From contig JBMYVY010000003.1 in assembly GCA_049606855.1 (NCBI GenBank), positions 62,001 to 126,000 of the forward strand: 64,000 nt of DNA. The letters are read 5' to 3'. The stretch is from JBELHR01 sp049606855. Its GTDB lineage: Bacteria; Bacteroidota; Bacteroidia; Flavobacteriales; Flavobacteriaceae. Below are positions 1-7,514 of the stretch, piece after piece (the stretch's first letter is position 1; each line of letters begins with the position of its first letter). The notes below the pieces were generated by a model, which worked only from the letters and a program-made list of their open reading frames with translations, was not told the origin of the DNA and ran no database searches. The position numbers were made by a program, and so were the translations under genes.

Positions 1-346
1 CTTTCCTTTTGATAAAAGGCTCTGCTACTTGTTCCATTTTAATGGCAGTTTGAAGCCTTGTCATAATACCAGCATCTTCAAGTGCACTCTGTAAGGCCAG
101 CCCATTAATGCAAGTTGCAAGCATTCCCATATAGTCTCCTTGAACACGGTCCATTCCATTACTTGCTCCTGCAACACCTCTAAAGATATTTCCTCCTCCT
201 ATAACGATAGCTACTTCAATGCCTTGATCGACAACGGTCTTAATATCTTGAGCATATTCAGCTAATCGTTGTGGGTCAATTCCATAATTTCTTTCGCCCA
301 TTAAGGCTTCTCCACTAAGTTTTAAAAGTATTCTTTTGTATTGCAT
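1..346 (-). CDS. pyrH: UMP kinase, N-terminal part (gene runs off the window)
   Basis: The minus strand from the ATG at 346 encodes the first 115 residues of uridylate kinase, which phosphorylates UMP to UDP in pyrimidine nucleotide synthesis. Visible family marks are MQYKRILLKLSGEALMG at the N-terminus, the glycine-rich IVIGGGNIFRG nucleotide-binding loop, and the DYMGMLAT segment. The gene continues past base 1, so its C-terminal half is not seen. In many bacteria pyrH follows tsf directly; here an oppositely oriented membrane gene lies between them, so pyrH needs its own promoter. A TATATTTG -7 box at 365-372 would give a leader of about 14 nt. Confidence 0.95.
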   Translation of the reverse strand, partial: MQYKRILLKLSGEALMGERNYGIDPQRLAEYAQDIKTVVDQGIEVAIVIGGGNIFRGVAGASNGMDRVQGDYMGMLATCINGLALQSALEDAGIMTRLQTAIKMEQVAEPFIKRK

Positions 347-364
347 CTTGTAAATAAAGTTTGG

Positions 365-372
365 CAAATATA
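365..372 (-). promoter_or_regulatory. Candidate pyrH -7 promoter element
   Basis: On the minus strand this reads TATATTTG, matching the Bacteroidota -7 consensus TAnnTTTG, about 19 bases upstream of the pyrH ATG. No convincing TTG -33 element is seen at the usual spacing, so this is a moderate call. Confidence 0.4.
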
Positions 373-424
373 AGTATTTTCCCAATAGTTTTTTAAGTTT
401 ATTACATCAACTAACTAAAGCAAT

Positions 425-1534
425 ATGACCAAACTTACCACGCGTTTAATTTCTCTTGATGTTTTGAGAGGGTTGACAATCTGCTTCATGATTATCGTAA
501 ATAACCCAGGATCTTGGGCCCATATATATCCACCATTACGCCATGCGGCATGGGATGGTTATACCCCAACGGATTTAGTATTTCCTTTCTTCATGTTCAT
601 TGTTGGATCTGCGCTTGGAATTGGCTTAAAAAAATTTAAAGCACTTAGCAGAAAACAAGCCTGGATGAAAGTTCTTCGCCGCAGTATTATAATTTTTGGC
701 CTTGGCTTTTTGCTCAATGCCTTCCCTTATTTTAAAATGGATACGGTACGAATTATGGGGGTATTGCAACGAATTGCCTTATCCTACTTATTAGCAAGTG
801 TTATTTTGATTTACCTCAATCCAAAATATCTTATTCCGGCCATATTATTTGTCCTATTCAGTTATTGGGGAATTTTGTATTTATCTCCAGGAGTTTTTCC
901 AATGAGTCTTGAAGAAAACTTGGTCCGTATTTTAGATTTAAAACTTCTTGGGGAACAGCATTTATATGGTGGGTTTGGAATTCCTTTTGACCCCGAAGGA
1001 TTACTTTCCTCTTGGCCCGGAGTCGCTTCTATTTTCTTGGGAGTTTATATTAGTTTAGGAGTTAAATCTAAAGAGCATATTAAGACTAAACTATACTACC
1101 TCCTTATAAGTGGTGGCCTATTAATGGTTCTCGCTTATTTGTGGAATCTAGTCTTACCTTTTAACAAGCCGCTTTGGTCCAGCTCTTACGTGCTAGTGAC
1201 AACAGCTTGGGCTTCACTTGTCTGGGCGCTTTTGATTTTTTTAATTGATTATAAAGGATGGAAGTCATGGGCAAAACCTTTTGTGCATTATGGGCGGAAT
1301 CCTCTGTTCCTATATGTGTTATCGGGTTTTTATGTGGAAACCATAATAATGCTAGTCAGAGTTAAGAATCACAACAACGAGTTGGTTAGCTTCTATAATT
1401 ATATGTACACAGATTGGTTCGTTCCTGTTTTAGGGCATTTGAATGGAAGTTTTGCCTTTGCATTATTTCAAGCCTTTTTATTTTGGCTCATTGCTTATTT
1501 CTTATTTAAACGAAATATAATTATTAAAGTATAA
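425..1534 (+). CDS. NagX/HGSNAT-like membrane acyltransferase family protein
   Basis: A 369-residue integral membrane protein with about ten hydrophobic segments, belonging by its N-terminus to the COG4299/NagX group related to human heparan-alpha-glucosaminide N-acetyltransferase. The marks are SLDVLRGLTI, then LRHAAWDGYTPTDLVFPFF with the His that corresponds to the acetyl-accepting histidine of the human enzyme, then FMFIVGSALG. The family moves acetyl groups to sugars across membranes, or is linked to GlcNAc uptake; the actual substrate here is unknown. It stands alone on the plus strand, divergent from pyrH and convergent with tsf, and ends at a strong terminator. The start at 425 is the first ATG and leaves the first membrane segment intact. 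Confidence 0.8.
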   Translation: MTKLTTRLISLDVLRGLTICFMIIVNNPGSWAHIYPPLRHAAWDGYTPTDLVFPFFMFIVGSALGIGLKKFKALSRKQAWMKVLRRSIIIFGLGFLLNAFPYFKMDTVRIMGVLQRIALSYLLASVILIYLNPKYLIPAILFVLFSYWGILYLSPGVFPMSLEENLVRILDLKLLGEQHLYGGFGIPFDPEGLLSSWPGVASIFLGVYISLGVKSKEHIKTKLYYLLISGGLLMVLAYLWNLVLPFNKPLWSSSYVLVTTAWASLVWALLIFLIDYKGWKSWAKPFVHYGRNPLFLYVLSGFYVETIIMLVRVKNHNNELVSFYNYMYTDWFVPVLGHLNGSFAFALFQAFLFWLIAYFLFKRNIIIKV

Positions 1535-1563
1535 AAAAAGCCTTCCCATTGGGAAGGCTTTTC
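1535..1563. terminator. Bidirectional Rho-independent terminator
   Basis: An 11-bp stem (1537-1547 with 1551-1561, core GCCTTCCC/GGGAAGGC) with a 3-base loop has A-rich and T-rich flanks on its two sides, so it can stop transcription from the nagX-like gene on plus and from the rpsB-tsf unit on minus. Confidence 0.85.
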
Positions 1564-1586
1564 AGTTTTATAGTGGGGATAAAAAA

Positions 1587-2408
1587 TTATCCTAAAGCTA
1601 CTCTTGAAAAAGCAACAACTTCAACATCACCAATAGTTTTTACATATTGAGCAACTGTTTGTTTGTTGTCTTTAATGAACATTTGATTCACTAAAGTATT
1701 GTCTTTCATGAAACGCTTAATTTTTCCTTTTGCAATGTTATCTAACATAGCCTCAGGCTTCCCTTCAGCACGTAATTGCTCTTTTGCAATTTCGATTTCT
1801 TTTTCAATAATAACTGCATCAACACCTTCCTCGTTAAGAGCGACAGGGTTCATTGCAGCAGCTTGCATTGCTACATCTTTAGCTACAACATCAGCTCCTG
1901 CTACATTTGCAGAAAGACCAACTAAAGTAGCAATTTTGTTACCAGCGTGGATGTAAGATCCTACAAATGGAGCCTCAATTCTTGAGAAAGCACCAATTTC
2001 TAACTTCTCACCAATTACTCCAGTTTGCTCGATTAATTTTTCAGCAACCGTCATACCTTCGTATGTAGCAGCTAAGAAATCTTCTTTTGAAGCATGGTTC
2101 AATGCTTCGTTTGCTAGGCTTTTTGCTAAAGCTACGAAGTTATCATTTTTACCAACGAAGTCAGTTTCACAACCTAAAACGATAGAAACACCTACAGTGT
2201 TATCTCCGTTTACAACAGCGATAGCAGCACCTTCAGTAGATTCTCTATCGGCTCTTTTTGCAGCTACTTTTTGACCTTTTTTTCTAAGAACTTCAATTGC
2301 AGTATCAAAGTCTCCATCAGCTTCAACTAAAGCTTTCTTGCAGTCCATCATACCAGCTCCAGTAACTTCACGTAATTTTTTTACGTCAGCGGCGGTAATT
2401 TTTGCCAT
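1587..2408 (-). CDS. tsf: Translation elongation factor Ts
   Basis: EF-Ts, 273 residues, the cytoplasmic nucleotide exchange factor that releases GDP from EF-Tu. The N-terminal UBA-like domain (about 1-45, MAKITAADVKKLREVTGAGM) is followed by the EF-Tu-contacting core with the conserved CETDFVGKND stretch near residues 80-90. Length is typical. It lies 60 bases downstream of rpsB, as in most bacteria, but a perfect 11-bp hairpin separates the two genes and may tune tsf output relative to rpsB. Transcription ends at the bidirectional terminator at 1535-1563. Confidence 0.98.
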   Translation of the reverse strand: MAKITAADVKKLREVTGAGMMDCKKALVEADGDFDTAIEVLRKKGQKVAAKRADRESTEGAAIAVVNGDNTVGVSIVLGCETDFVGKNDNFVALAKSLANEALNHASKEDFLAATYEGMTVAEKLIEQTGVIGEKLEIGAFSRIEAPFVGSYIHAGNKIATLVGLSANVAGADVVAKDVAMQAAAMNPVALNEEGVDAVIIEKEIEIAKEQLRAEGKPEAMLDNIAKGKIKRFMKDNTLVNQMFIKDNKQTVAQYVKTIGDVEVVAFSRVALG

Positions 2409-2426
2409 GTTGTTTAGATTTAAAAT

Positions 2427-2452
2427 ATGCTACCGAGGAAACTCGGTAGCAT
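2427..2452 (-). promoter_or_regulatory. Intercistronic hairpin between rpsB and tsf
   Basis: A perfect 11-bp stem, ATGCTACCGAG (2427-2437) with CTCGGTAGCAT (2442-2452), closes a 4-base loop in the 60-base gap. On the transcript the 3' side is followed by AUUUUAAAUC rather than a clean U run, so it looks more like a partial terminator or RNA-stability element than a full stop. Confidence 0.7.
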
Positions 2453-2468
2453 GATTATTAGTGTTTAA

Positions 2469-3206
2469 TTATTTTTTTTCTTCTGTAGCTGCTTCAGTTA
2501 CTGCTTTTTCTTTAGAGGCCTTTCGGTCTGCTAATCCTTCAGCAACAGCATCAGTTAAGAAAGAAATTACCTTATCGATAGATTTAGATGCATCATCATT
2601 TGATGGAACAACGAAATCAATACCTCTAGGGTCAGAGTTTGTATCTACCATTGCAAATACTGGGATGTTTAATTTTTGAGCTTCTGCTACAGCAATGTGC
2701 TCCTTTTTAACATCTACAACAAACAAAGCACCTGGTAAACGAGTCATATCAGAGATAGAACCTAAATTCTTTTCTAATTTTTCTCTTTGACGGTTGATTT
2801 GCAACTGCTCTCTTTTTGAAAGTGCAGCAAAAGATCCATCTTGCTTCATACGATCGATTTGTGCCATTTTCTTAACAGCTTTACGAATCGTAACGAAGTT
2901 TGTTAACATACCACCTGGCCATCTTTCAGTAATATATGGCATATTTACTGCTCCTGCTTTTTCAGCAACGATGTCCTTAGCTTGTTTTTTAGTTGCAACG
3001 AAAAGAATTTTTCTACCTGAAGCAGCAATTTTGTTCATTGCTTCAGCAGCTTCTTCCATTTTTGCTGCAGTTTTGTATAGATCGATAATGTGAACTCCAT
3101 TACGCTCAGTATAAATATACGGAGCCATATTTGGGTTCCATTTTCTTGTTAGGTGTCCAAAGTGTACACCAGCATCCAATAACTCTTGAATTTCTAATTT
3201 TGCCAT
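2469..3206 (-). CDS. rpsB: 30S ribosomal protein S2
   Basis: Ribosomal protein S2, 245 residues, bound to the 30S subunit near S1 and the mRNA exit. The N-terminus LLDAGVHFGHLTRKWNP is the classic S2 signature, followed by IDLYKT and the TERWPGGMLTNF and DTNSDP motifs. The C-terminal 30 residues are lysine- and glutamate-rich and variable. It is the first gene of an rpsB-tsf unit with a 150-base upstream region that folds into a nested dyad (3230-3282). The ATG at 3206 is the only sensible start. Confidence 0.98.
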   Translation of the reverse strand: MAKLEIQELLDAGVHFGHLTRKWNPNMAPYIYTERNGVHIIDLYKTAAKMEEAAEAMNKIAASGRKILFVATKKQAKDIVAEKAGAVNMPYITERWPGGMLTNFVTIRKAVKKMAQIDRMKQDGSFAALSKREQLQINRQREKLEKNLGSISDMTRLPGALFVVDVKKEHIAVAEAQKLNIPVFAMVDTNSDPRGIDFVVPSNDDASKSIDKVISFLTDAVAEGLADRKASKEKAVTEAATEEKK

Positions 3207-3229
3207 TTTTGTTTTGTTTACGTTCTCTC

Positions 3230-3282
3230 TTTAGCAATGATTAGGTAGCGCAATAAGCGGTCCTATTCATTTAGATGCTAAA
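3230..3282 (-). promoter_or_regulatory. Structured leader of rpsB, candidate autoregulatory RNA
   Basis: In the 150-base rpsI-rpsB gap the minus-strand RNA can form three coaxial stems: TTTAGCA/TGCTAAA (3276-3282 with 3230-3236), TAGG/CCTA (3262-3265 with 3242-3245) and CGC/GCG with a 5-base loop (3257-3259 with 3249-3251). It lies 24-76 bases upstream of the rpsB start. Leader autoregulation by S2 is established in gammaproteobacteria; that this is an equivalent is inference. Confidence 0.45.
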
Positions 3283-3356
3283 CATACTATAAATAGTACG
3301 ACAACTTTTGTTTTAAAAATTTATTAAATAGGTTCTGTAAAGATTCCAATAAACGA

Positions 3357-3743
3357 TTAACGTTTTGAGAATTGGAATTTCTTACGCGCTTTCTTCTGAC
3401 CAAATTTCTTACGCTCAACCATACGAGGGTCACGAGTAAGTAATCCTTCAGGCTTAAGAACCGTTCTGAATTCTTCGTTAATTTCGCAAAGCACTCTAGA
3501 GATTGCTAAACGAACAGCTTCAGCTTGACCAGTAACTCCTCCTCCTGAAACATTTACAGAAATGTCATAAGATTCTAAGTTATCAGTTAATACTAAAGGT
3601 GATTTAACTTTTGCTTGTAATGTAGCAGTAGAGAAATAATCATTTAATTCTCTTTTGTTTACTACGATGTTACCTTTTCCTTCTGAAACGAATACTCTGG
3701 CAACAGCTTTCTTTCTTCTTCCGATTTTGTGAACTGTCTCCAT
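3357..3743 (-). CDS. rpsI: 30S ribosomal protein S9
   Basis: Ribosomal protein S9, 128 residues, whose extended C-terminal tail reaches the P-site tRNA. It begins with HKIGRRKKAVARVFV and ends with the basic tail KKARKKFQFSKR, the expected S9 ending. Residues 60-75 carry the VSGGGVTGQAEA loop. It starts 2 bases after the rplM stop, so the two are translationally coupled in the usual L13-S9 pair. Confidence 0.98.
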   Translation of the reverse strand: METVHKIGRRKKAVARVFVSEGKGNIVVNKRELNDYFSTATLQAKVKSPLVLTDNLESYDISVNVSGGGVTGQAEAVRLAISRVLCEINEEFRTVLKPEGLLTRDPRMVERKKFGQKKARKKFQFSKR

Positions 3744-3745
3744 AA

Positions 3746-4201
3746 TTATTTAAGATCGTTTAAGTTAATAGATGTTGGCTTTTGTGCCTCTTGTTTGTGC
3801 TCAGTTCCTTCGTAAACGTACAAGTTTCTCAAGATTGCAGCTCCTAATTTGTTTTTAGGAAGCATTCCTTTAACTGACTTGCTGATTAAACGTGTTGGAT
3901 CTTTTTCAAACACTTCTGTAGCAGTAAGCGATCTTTGTCCTCCTGGATAACCTGTGTGACGGATGTAAGATTTTCCAGTCCACTTGTTTCCAGTTAGATT
4001 AATTTTTTCTGCGTTGATAACAATTACGTTATCTCCACAATCCACGTGAGGTGTGAAGTTAGGCTTGTATTTACCTCTAAGTAGTTTTGCTACTTTTGAA
4101 GCAAGACGACCCAAGTTTTGCCCGTCCGCATCAACAACAACCCACTCTTTATTAACAGTGTTTTTGTTTGCCGATACTGTTTTGTAACTTAATGTGTTCA
4201 T
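3746..4201 (-). CDS. rplM: 50S ribosomal protein L13
   Basis: Ribosomal protein L13, 151 residues, an early-assembling protein of the 50S subunit. Family marks are WVVVDADGQNLGRLAS, the LRGKYKPNFTPHVDCGDNV segment, and GMLPKNKLG. Its promoter (4259-4289) matches the Bacteroidota consensus well and predicts an mRNA that begins almost at a short hairpin, within a 15-bp inverted repeat. L13-S9 operons are often autoregulated by L13; whether that occurs here is not shown. Confidence 0.98.
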   Translation of the reverse strand: MNTLSYKTVSANKNTVNKEWVVVDADGQNLGRLASKVAKLLRGKYKPNFTPHVDCGDNVIVINAEKINLTGNKWTGKSYIRHTGYPGGQRSLTATEVFEKDPTRLISKSVKGMLPKNKLGAAILRNLYVYEGTEHKQEAQKPTSINLNDLK

Positions 4202-4224
4202 ACACGATTAGCTTTTGTAAATTA

Positions 4225-4281
4225 AACAATAATTAATTCCTTAGTTTCTAAGGGACTGCAAAGATAGAATTAATTATTGTT
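4225..4281. repeat. 15-bp inverted repeat spanning the rplM promoter spacer and leader
   Basis: Bases 4225-4239 (AACAATAATTAATTC) are the exact reverse complement of 4267-4281. Between them lies a second perfect dyad, CCTTAG-TTT-CTAAGG (4239-4253), which would be the 5' end of the rplM mRNA. The outer arm at 4267-4281 falls inside the spacer between the -33 and -7 elements. Confidence 0.85.
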
Positions 4282-4289
4282 ACAGCCAA
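4259..4289 (-). promoter_or_regulatory. rplM-rpsI promoter
   Basis: On the minus strand TTG, 20 bases, then TATCTTTG matches the Bacteroidota consensus TTG-N(19-21)-TAnnTTTG. The predicted start is near 4254, giving a leader of about 53 nt that opens with the CCTTAG hairpin. Confidence 0.75.
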
Positions 4290-4325
4290 TAGTGTTTTTG
4301 CCTTTTTTTTGAGCTTAACTTTTTA

Positions 4326-7091
4326 TTAATGAGCATCGAGCCAATTGTCTCCTTCATCCATGTCAACCGATAGTGGAATCTGAAGTTTAAAAGCATTTTC
4401 CATGAAGTTTTGAATCACAGGTTTGAGTAATTCTGCTTCTGATTTGTGTAAATCAAAAACTAATTCATCATGTACCTGCAATAGCATACGAGATTGAGTT
4501 TTATTTTCTTCTAAATAATTTTGAATCCTAATCATCGCCAACTTTATGATATCTGCAGCTGATCCTTGAATGGGGGCGTTAATAGCATTTCTTTCATCAG
4601 CCCCACGAACAATAGCATTTCTAGAATTGATGTTTTTTAGATAACGTCTTCTTCCCATTAAGGTCTCTACGTATCCCTGCTCTCTAGCAATGTTTATTTG
4701 TTTATCCATGTACGCCTTGAGACTTGGGTAGGTTGCGTAATAAGTGTCTATAAGTGCTTTTGATTCTTTTCGGCTCAAATTTGTCTGTTGAGATAAACCG
4801 TGAGCTGAAACTCCATAAATTATTCCAAAATTTACTGTTTTGGCTTGGCTTCTTTGTTCACGCGTAACTTCTTCCAAAGCCACATTAAACACCTTTGCTG
4901 CTGTTGCTTTATGAATATCTTCACCCTGATTGAAGGCCTCTACAAGCGTAGGGTCTCCACTCATGTGAGCGATTAATCTCAATTCAATTTGAGAATAATC
5001 TGCCGCCATTAAAGTATAATTCTCGTCCTTGGCAACAAATGCTTTTCTCACTAATTTCCCGCGCTCTGTTCGAATAGGGATGTTTTGTAAATTTGGATTG
5101 TTGGAACTCAATCTTCCTGTAGCCGCCACCGCTTGACTGTATGTTGTATGAACTCGAGCCGTCTTTTCATTGACTTCATTGGGAAGAGCCTCAACATAAG
5201 TGTTTTTTAATTTCACCAAACCTCGGTATTCCAAAATTGAGGCCACAATCGCGTGTTCTGATGCTAAAGCGCTTAAAATATCTTCTGACGTAGCGTATTG
5301 ACCAGTCTTCGTTTTTTTTGGTTTTTCGACCAAATTCATATGTTCGAAGAGAATAATCCCTAACTGTTTAGGAGAAGCAATATTAAAAGTTTCACCAGCG
5401 AGTTCAAAGATTTGACTTTCAAGGTTTGCAATATCGGTTTCAAGGTCTTTTGCTAAACTATTGATATACGGTACATCTAATTTGATTCCTTCGAGTTCCA
5501 TTTTTGCCAAAACTTGCAAAAGCGGCATTTCAATATCGTAGAAAAGTTTTGATAAATGTTCTGAGCCTAATTCCTGCTTAAATTGAGTGGCTAGTCTTCC
5601 TATAATGTCGGCTCTTTGAGAACTGTAATCCTTCCTAGTTTCTAGACTCATCTCCTTCATGACCCCACGTTTTTTACCTCGGCCTAGAATTTCATCGAGA
5701 TTCATCATTTTCACGCCTAAGTAGGTATCTGCTAAAAGGTCAAGACTATGTCTGAGGTCAGGATTGATAAGATAGTGTGCAATCATTGTATCAAAGAGGT
5801 TTCCCTCTGCCTGAATTCCGTAACGTGCCAAAACCTTAATTTGCTCTTTTAAATCGTGACCAATTATTGCAATATCAGGATCTTCTAATAAGTCTTTAAC
5901 AAGAGAAAATTCAGCAAGATTCTCTTTATTCAAAGGAATAAAATAACCTGCTCCAGATCGAATGCTTACGGCAATACCTTCCAATGCCGCGTTCATCACG
6001 TTGACTTCATTGAAGCTGACATCCACAACAAGAGATTTCTTCGTTCTGATTTTTTCTGCCAAGATTTTCAATCCTGTAGGACTTGTGAGGTGTTGATATA
6101 AATGCTCTTTTTCAACCTTTTCTACTTGACTTCCACTACCGGCGGAGAATAAATCCAATTGATCGTTTTGACTAGAAGAAATTGGGCTATTGACTGGTTC
6201 TTCTTCCGATGGAGCGAACATCTTTTTTAAAGTCTCATTTAACCTCCTAAACTCGAGTTCTTGAAAAAGCGCCTGAGTTGCCTCCATATCGGGGGGGGTC
6301 AATTTGTAATTTTCTGCATGAAATTCAACAGGGCAATCCAACATAATGGTTGCCAATTCTTTAGATAATAAACCCAATTCTTTGTTGGCTTCTACCTTTT
6401 CTTTCATCTTGCCCTTGAGCTCATGAGTGTGGTCAAGAAGGCCTTCCATAGAACCGTAGGCTTTGATGAATTTTTTTGCTGTTTTGTCACCCACTCCGGG
6501 TAAACCAGGTATGTTATCAACGGCATCTCCCATCATGCCTAGGTAGTCAATTACCTGAAGAGGATCTTCAACCTCAAATTTCTCCTTTACTTGTTCAACT
6601 CCCCATATCTCGATTCCATTTCCCATGCGAGCGGGTCGATACATGAAGATGTGTTCTGAAACGAGTTGAGCGTAATCTTTATCTGGAGTAACCATGTAAA
6701 CGTCATAATCTTCTTTTTCAGCTTGTTTGGCCAATGTACCAATCAAGTCATCTGCCTCAATCCCTGCAACTTCCACAATTGGAATATTCATTGCCTCAAG
6801 CAATTGATGTATATAAGGGACTGCAATTTTAATGGCTTCAGGAGTTTCTTGACGATTTGCTTTGTATTCTGGAAAAGCTTCTGTTCTAGCAGAAGACCCA
6901 CCCTTATCGAATGCTACTGCTAATAAATCGGGCTTTTCTTTTCTGATAACTTCAAAAAGGGAGTTGGTGAATCCTAGAATTGCAGAGGTATCCATTCCTT
7001 TTGAGTTTATCCTTGGGTTTTTTATAAAGGCATAGTAGCCTCGAAAGATCAAAGCAAATGCATCTAGTAAATACAGTTTTTTGCGAGCCAT
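4326..7091 (-). CDS. polA: DNA polymerase I with degenerate proofreading domain
   Basis: Family A DNA polymerase, 921 residues from the ATG at 7091 (a GTG two codons upstream is also in frame). The N-terminal 5' nuclease is intact: AFDKGG, EADDLIG, TPDKDYAQL and the helix-hairpin-helix GLPGVGDKTAKK. The polymerase domain is intact: RLSSNNPNLQNIP, ADYSQIELR, the O-helix KTVNFGIIYG and LLQVHDE. The central 3'-5' exonuclease fold is present, but its metal-binding residues are not: the DTE of motif I reads DVS (357-359), motif II reads GHDLKEQIKVL, where Gln stands in place of Asp, and motif III reads YSSQRAD, where Arg replaces Asp. It acts in Okazaki fragment maturation and repair, probably without proofreading. 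It is a single gene on minus, divergent from a thioredoxin-like gene. Confidence 0.96.
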   Translation of the reverse strand: MARKKLYLLDAFALIFRGYYAFIKNPRINSKGMDTSAILGFTNSLFEVIRKEKPDLLAVAFDKGGSSARTEAFPEYKANRQETPEAIKIAVPYIHQLLEAMNIPIVEVAGIEADDLIGTLAKQAEKEDYDVYMVTPDKDYAQLVSEHIFMYRPARMGNGIEIWGVEQVKEKFEVEDPLQVIDYLGMMGDAVDNIPGLPGVGDKTAKKFIKAYGSMEGLLDHTHELKGKMKEKVEANKELGLLSKELATIMLDCPVEFHAENYKLTPPDMEATQALFQELEFRRLNETLKKMFAPSEEEPVNSPISSSQNDQLDLFSAGSGSQVEKVEKEHLYQHLTSPTGLKILAEKIRTKKSLVVDVSFNEVNVMNAALEGIAVSIRSGAGYFIPLNKENLAEFSLVKDLLEDPDIAIIGHDLKEQIKVLARYGIQAEGNLFDTMIAHYLINPDLRHSLDLLADTYLGVKMMNLDEILGRGKKRGVMKEMSLETRKDYSSQRADIIGRLATQFKQELGSEHLSKLFYDIEMPLLQVLAKMELEGIKLDVPYINSLAKDLETDIANLESQIFELAGETFNIASPKQLGIILFEHMNLVEKPKKTKTGQYATSEDILSALASEHAIVASILEYRGLVKLKNTYVEALPNEVNEKTARVHTTYSQAVAATGRLSSNNPNLQNIPIRTERGKLVRKAFVAKDENYTLMAADYSQIELRLIAHMSGDPTLVEAFNQGEDIHKATAAKVFNVALEEVTREQRSQAKTVNFGIIYGVSAHGLSQQTNLSRKESKALIDTYYATYPSLKAYMDKQINIAREQGYVETLMGRRRYLKNINSRNAIVRGADERNAINAPIQGSAADIIKLAMIRIQNYLEENKTQSRMLLQVHDELVFDLHKSEAELLKPVIQNFMENAFKLQIPLSVDMDEGDNWLDAH

Positions 7092-7220
7092 AGTCACTTA
7101 AATTGGTTGGATTGTAAATGTACACAAAAGACGCATCTATTAAAAGAATGCTAAAGTGAAGTTTGGTATTTTTATAAAACCCATAAATACAGTATATTGC
7201 GGTCGTAAAAAACAAAAGCC

Positions 7221-7514
7221 ATGGCAAAATTTGGAGAAATCGTTGACGAGCAAAGGCCTGTCTTGATTGATTTTTATTTTGAATTACAAGATGAGTTAGA
7301 AGATCAAGAAATCTTACGTGATGTAGCTGCAGCCCTTGGAGATAGAGCGAAAGTGGTAAAAATTGATATTGAAAAAAATCAAGAATTAGCCAATGCTTTG
7401 AAGGTAAAAGCAAACCCTACTTTTATGATCTATAAGTCCGGTGAGATGAAATGGAGAAAGACAGGAACTCTTGAAGCAAATGCCCTTATTTCCACTGTTG
7501 AGCAATACTGCTAA
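7221..7514 (+). CDS. Thioredoxin-fold protein lacking the CXXC motif
   Basis: A 97-residue thioredoxin-fold protein. The strand order and the NPTFMIYKSGEMKWRKTG segment (equivalent to the cis-Pro loop of thioredoxin) are clear, but the redox site WCGPC is replaced by FELQDEL, so it cannot do dithiol exchange. The only cysteine is the C-terminal residue. It is a close relative of the CGPC-containing trxA at 11532-11834, with similar ends (EMKWRKTG versus EIKWRQSG), suggesting an old duplication. It is divergent from polA, and its stop overlaps the convergent deacetylase gene by 4 bases. A chaperone-like or regulatory role is possible but not shown. Confidence 0.75.
   Translation: MAKFGEIVDEQRPVLIDFYFELQDELEDQEILRDVAAALGDRAKVVKIDIEKNQELANALKVKANPTFMIYKSGEMKWRKTGTLEANALISTVEQYC

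Noticed and set aside
6291..6298. Run of eight G in polA as a possible frameshift site
   Set aside because: The reading frame is continuous across it and the protein aligns on both sides.
6952..7413. 153-codon minus-strand frame across the polA start and the thioredoxin-like gene
   Set aside because: It overlaps the polA N-terminus and the thioredoxin-like gene in other frames and has no recognisable domain.
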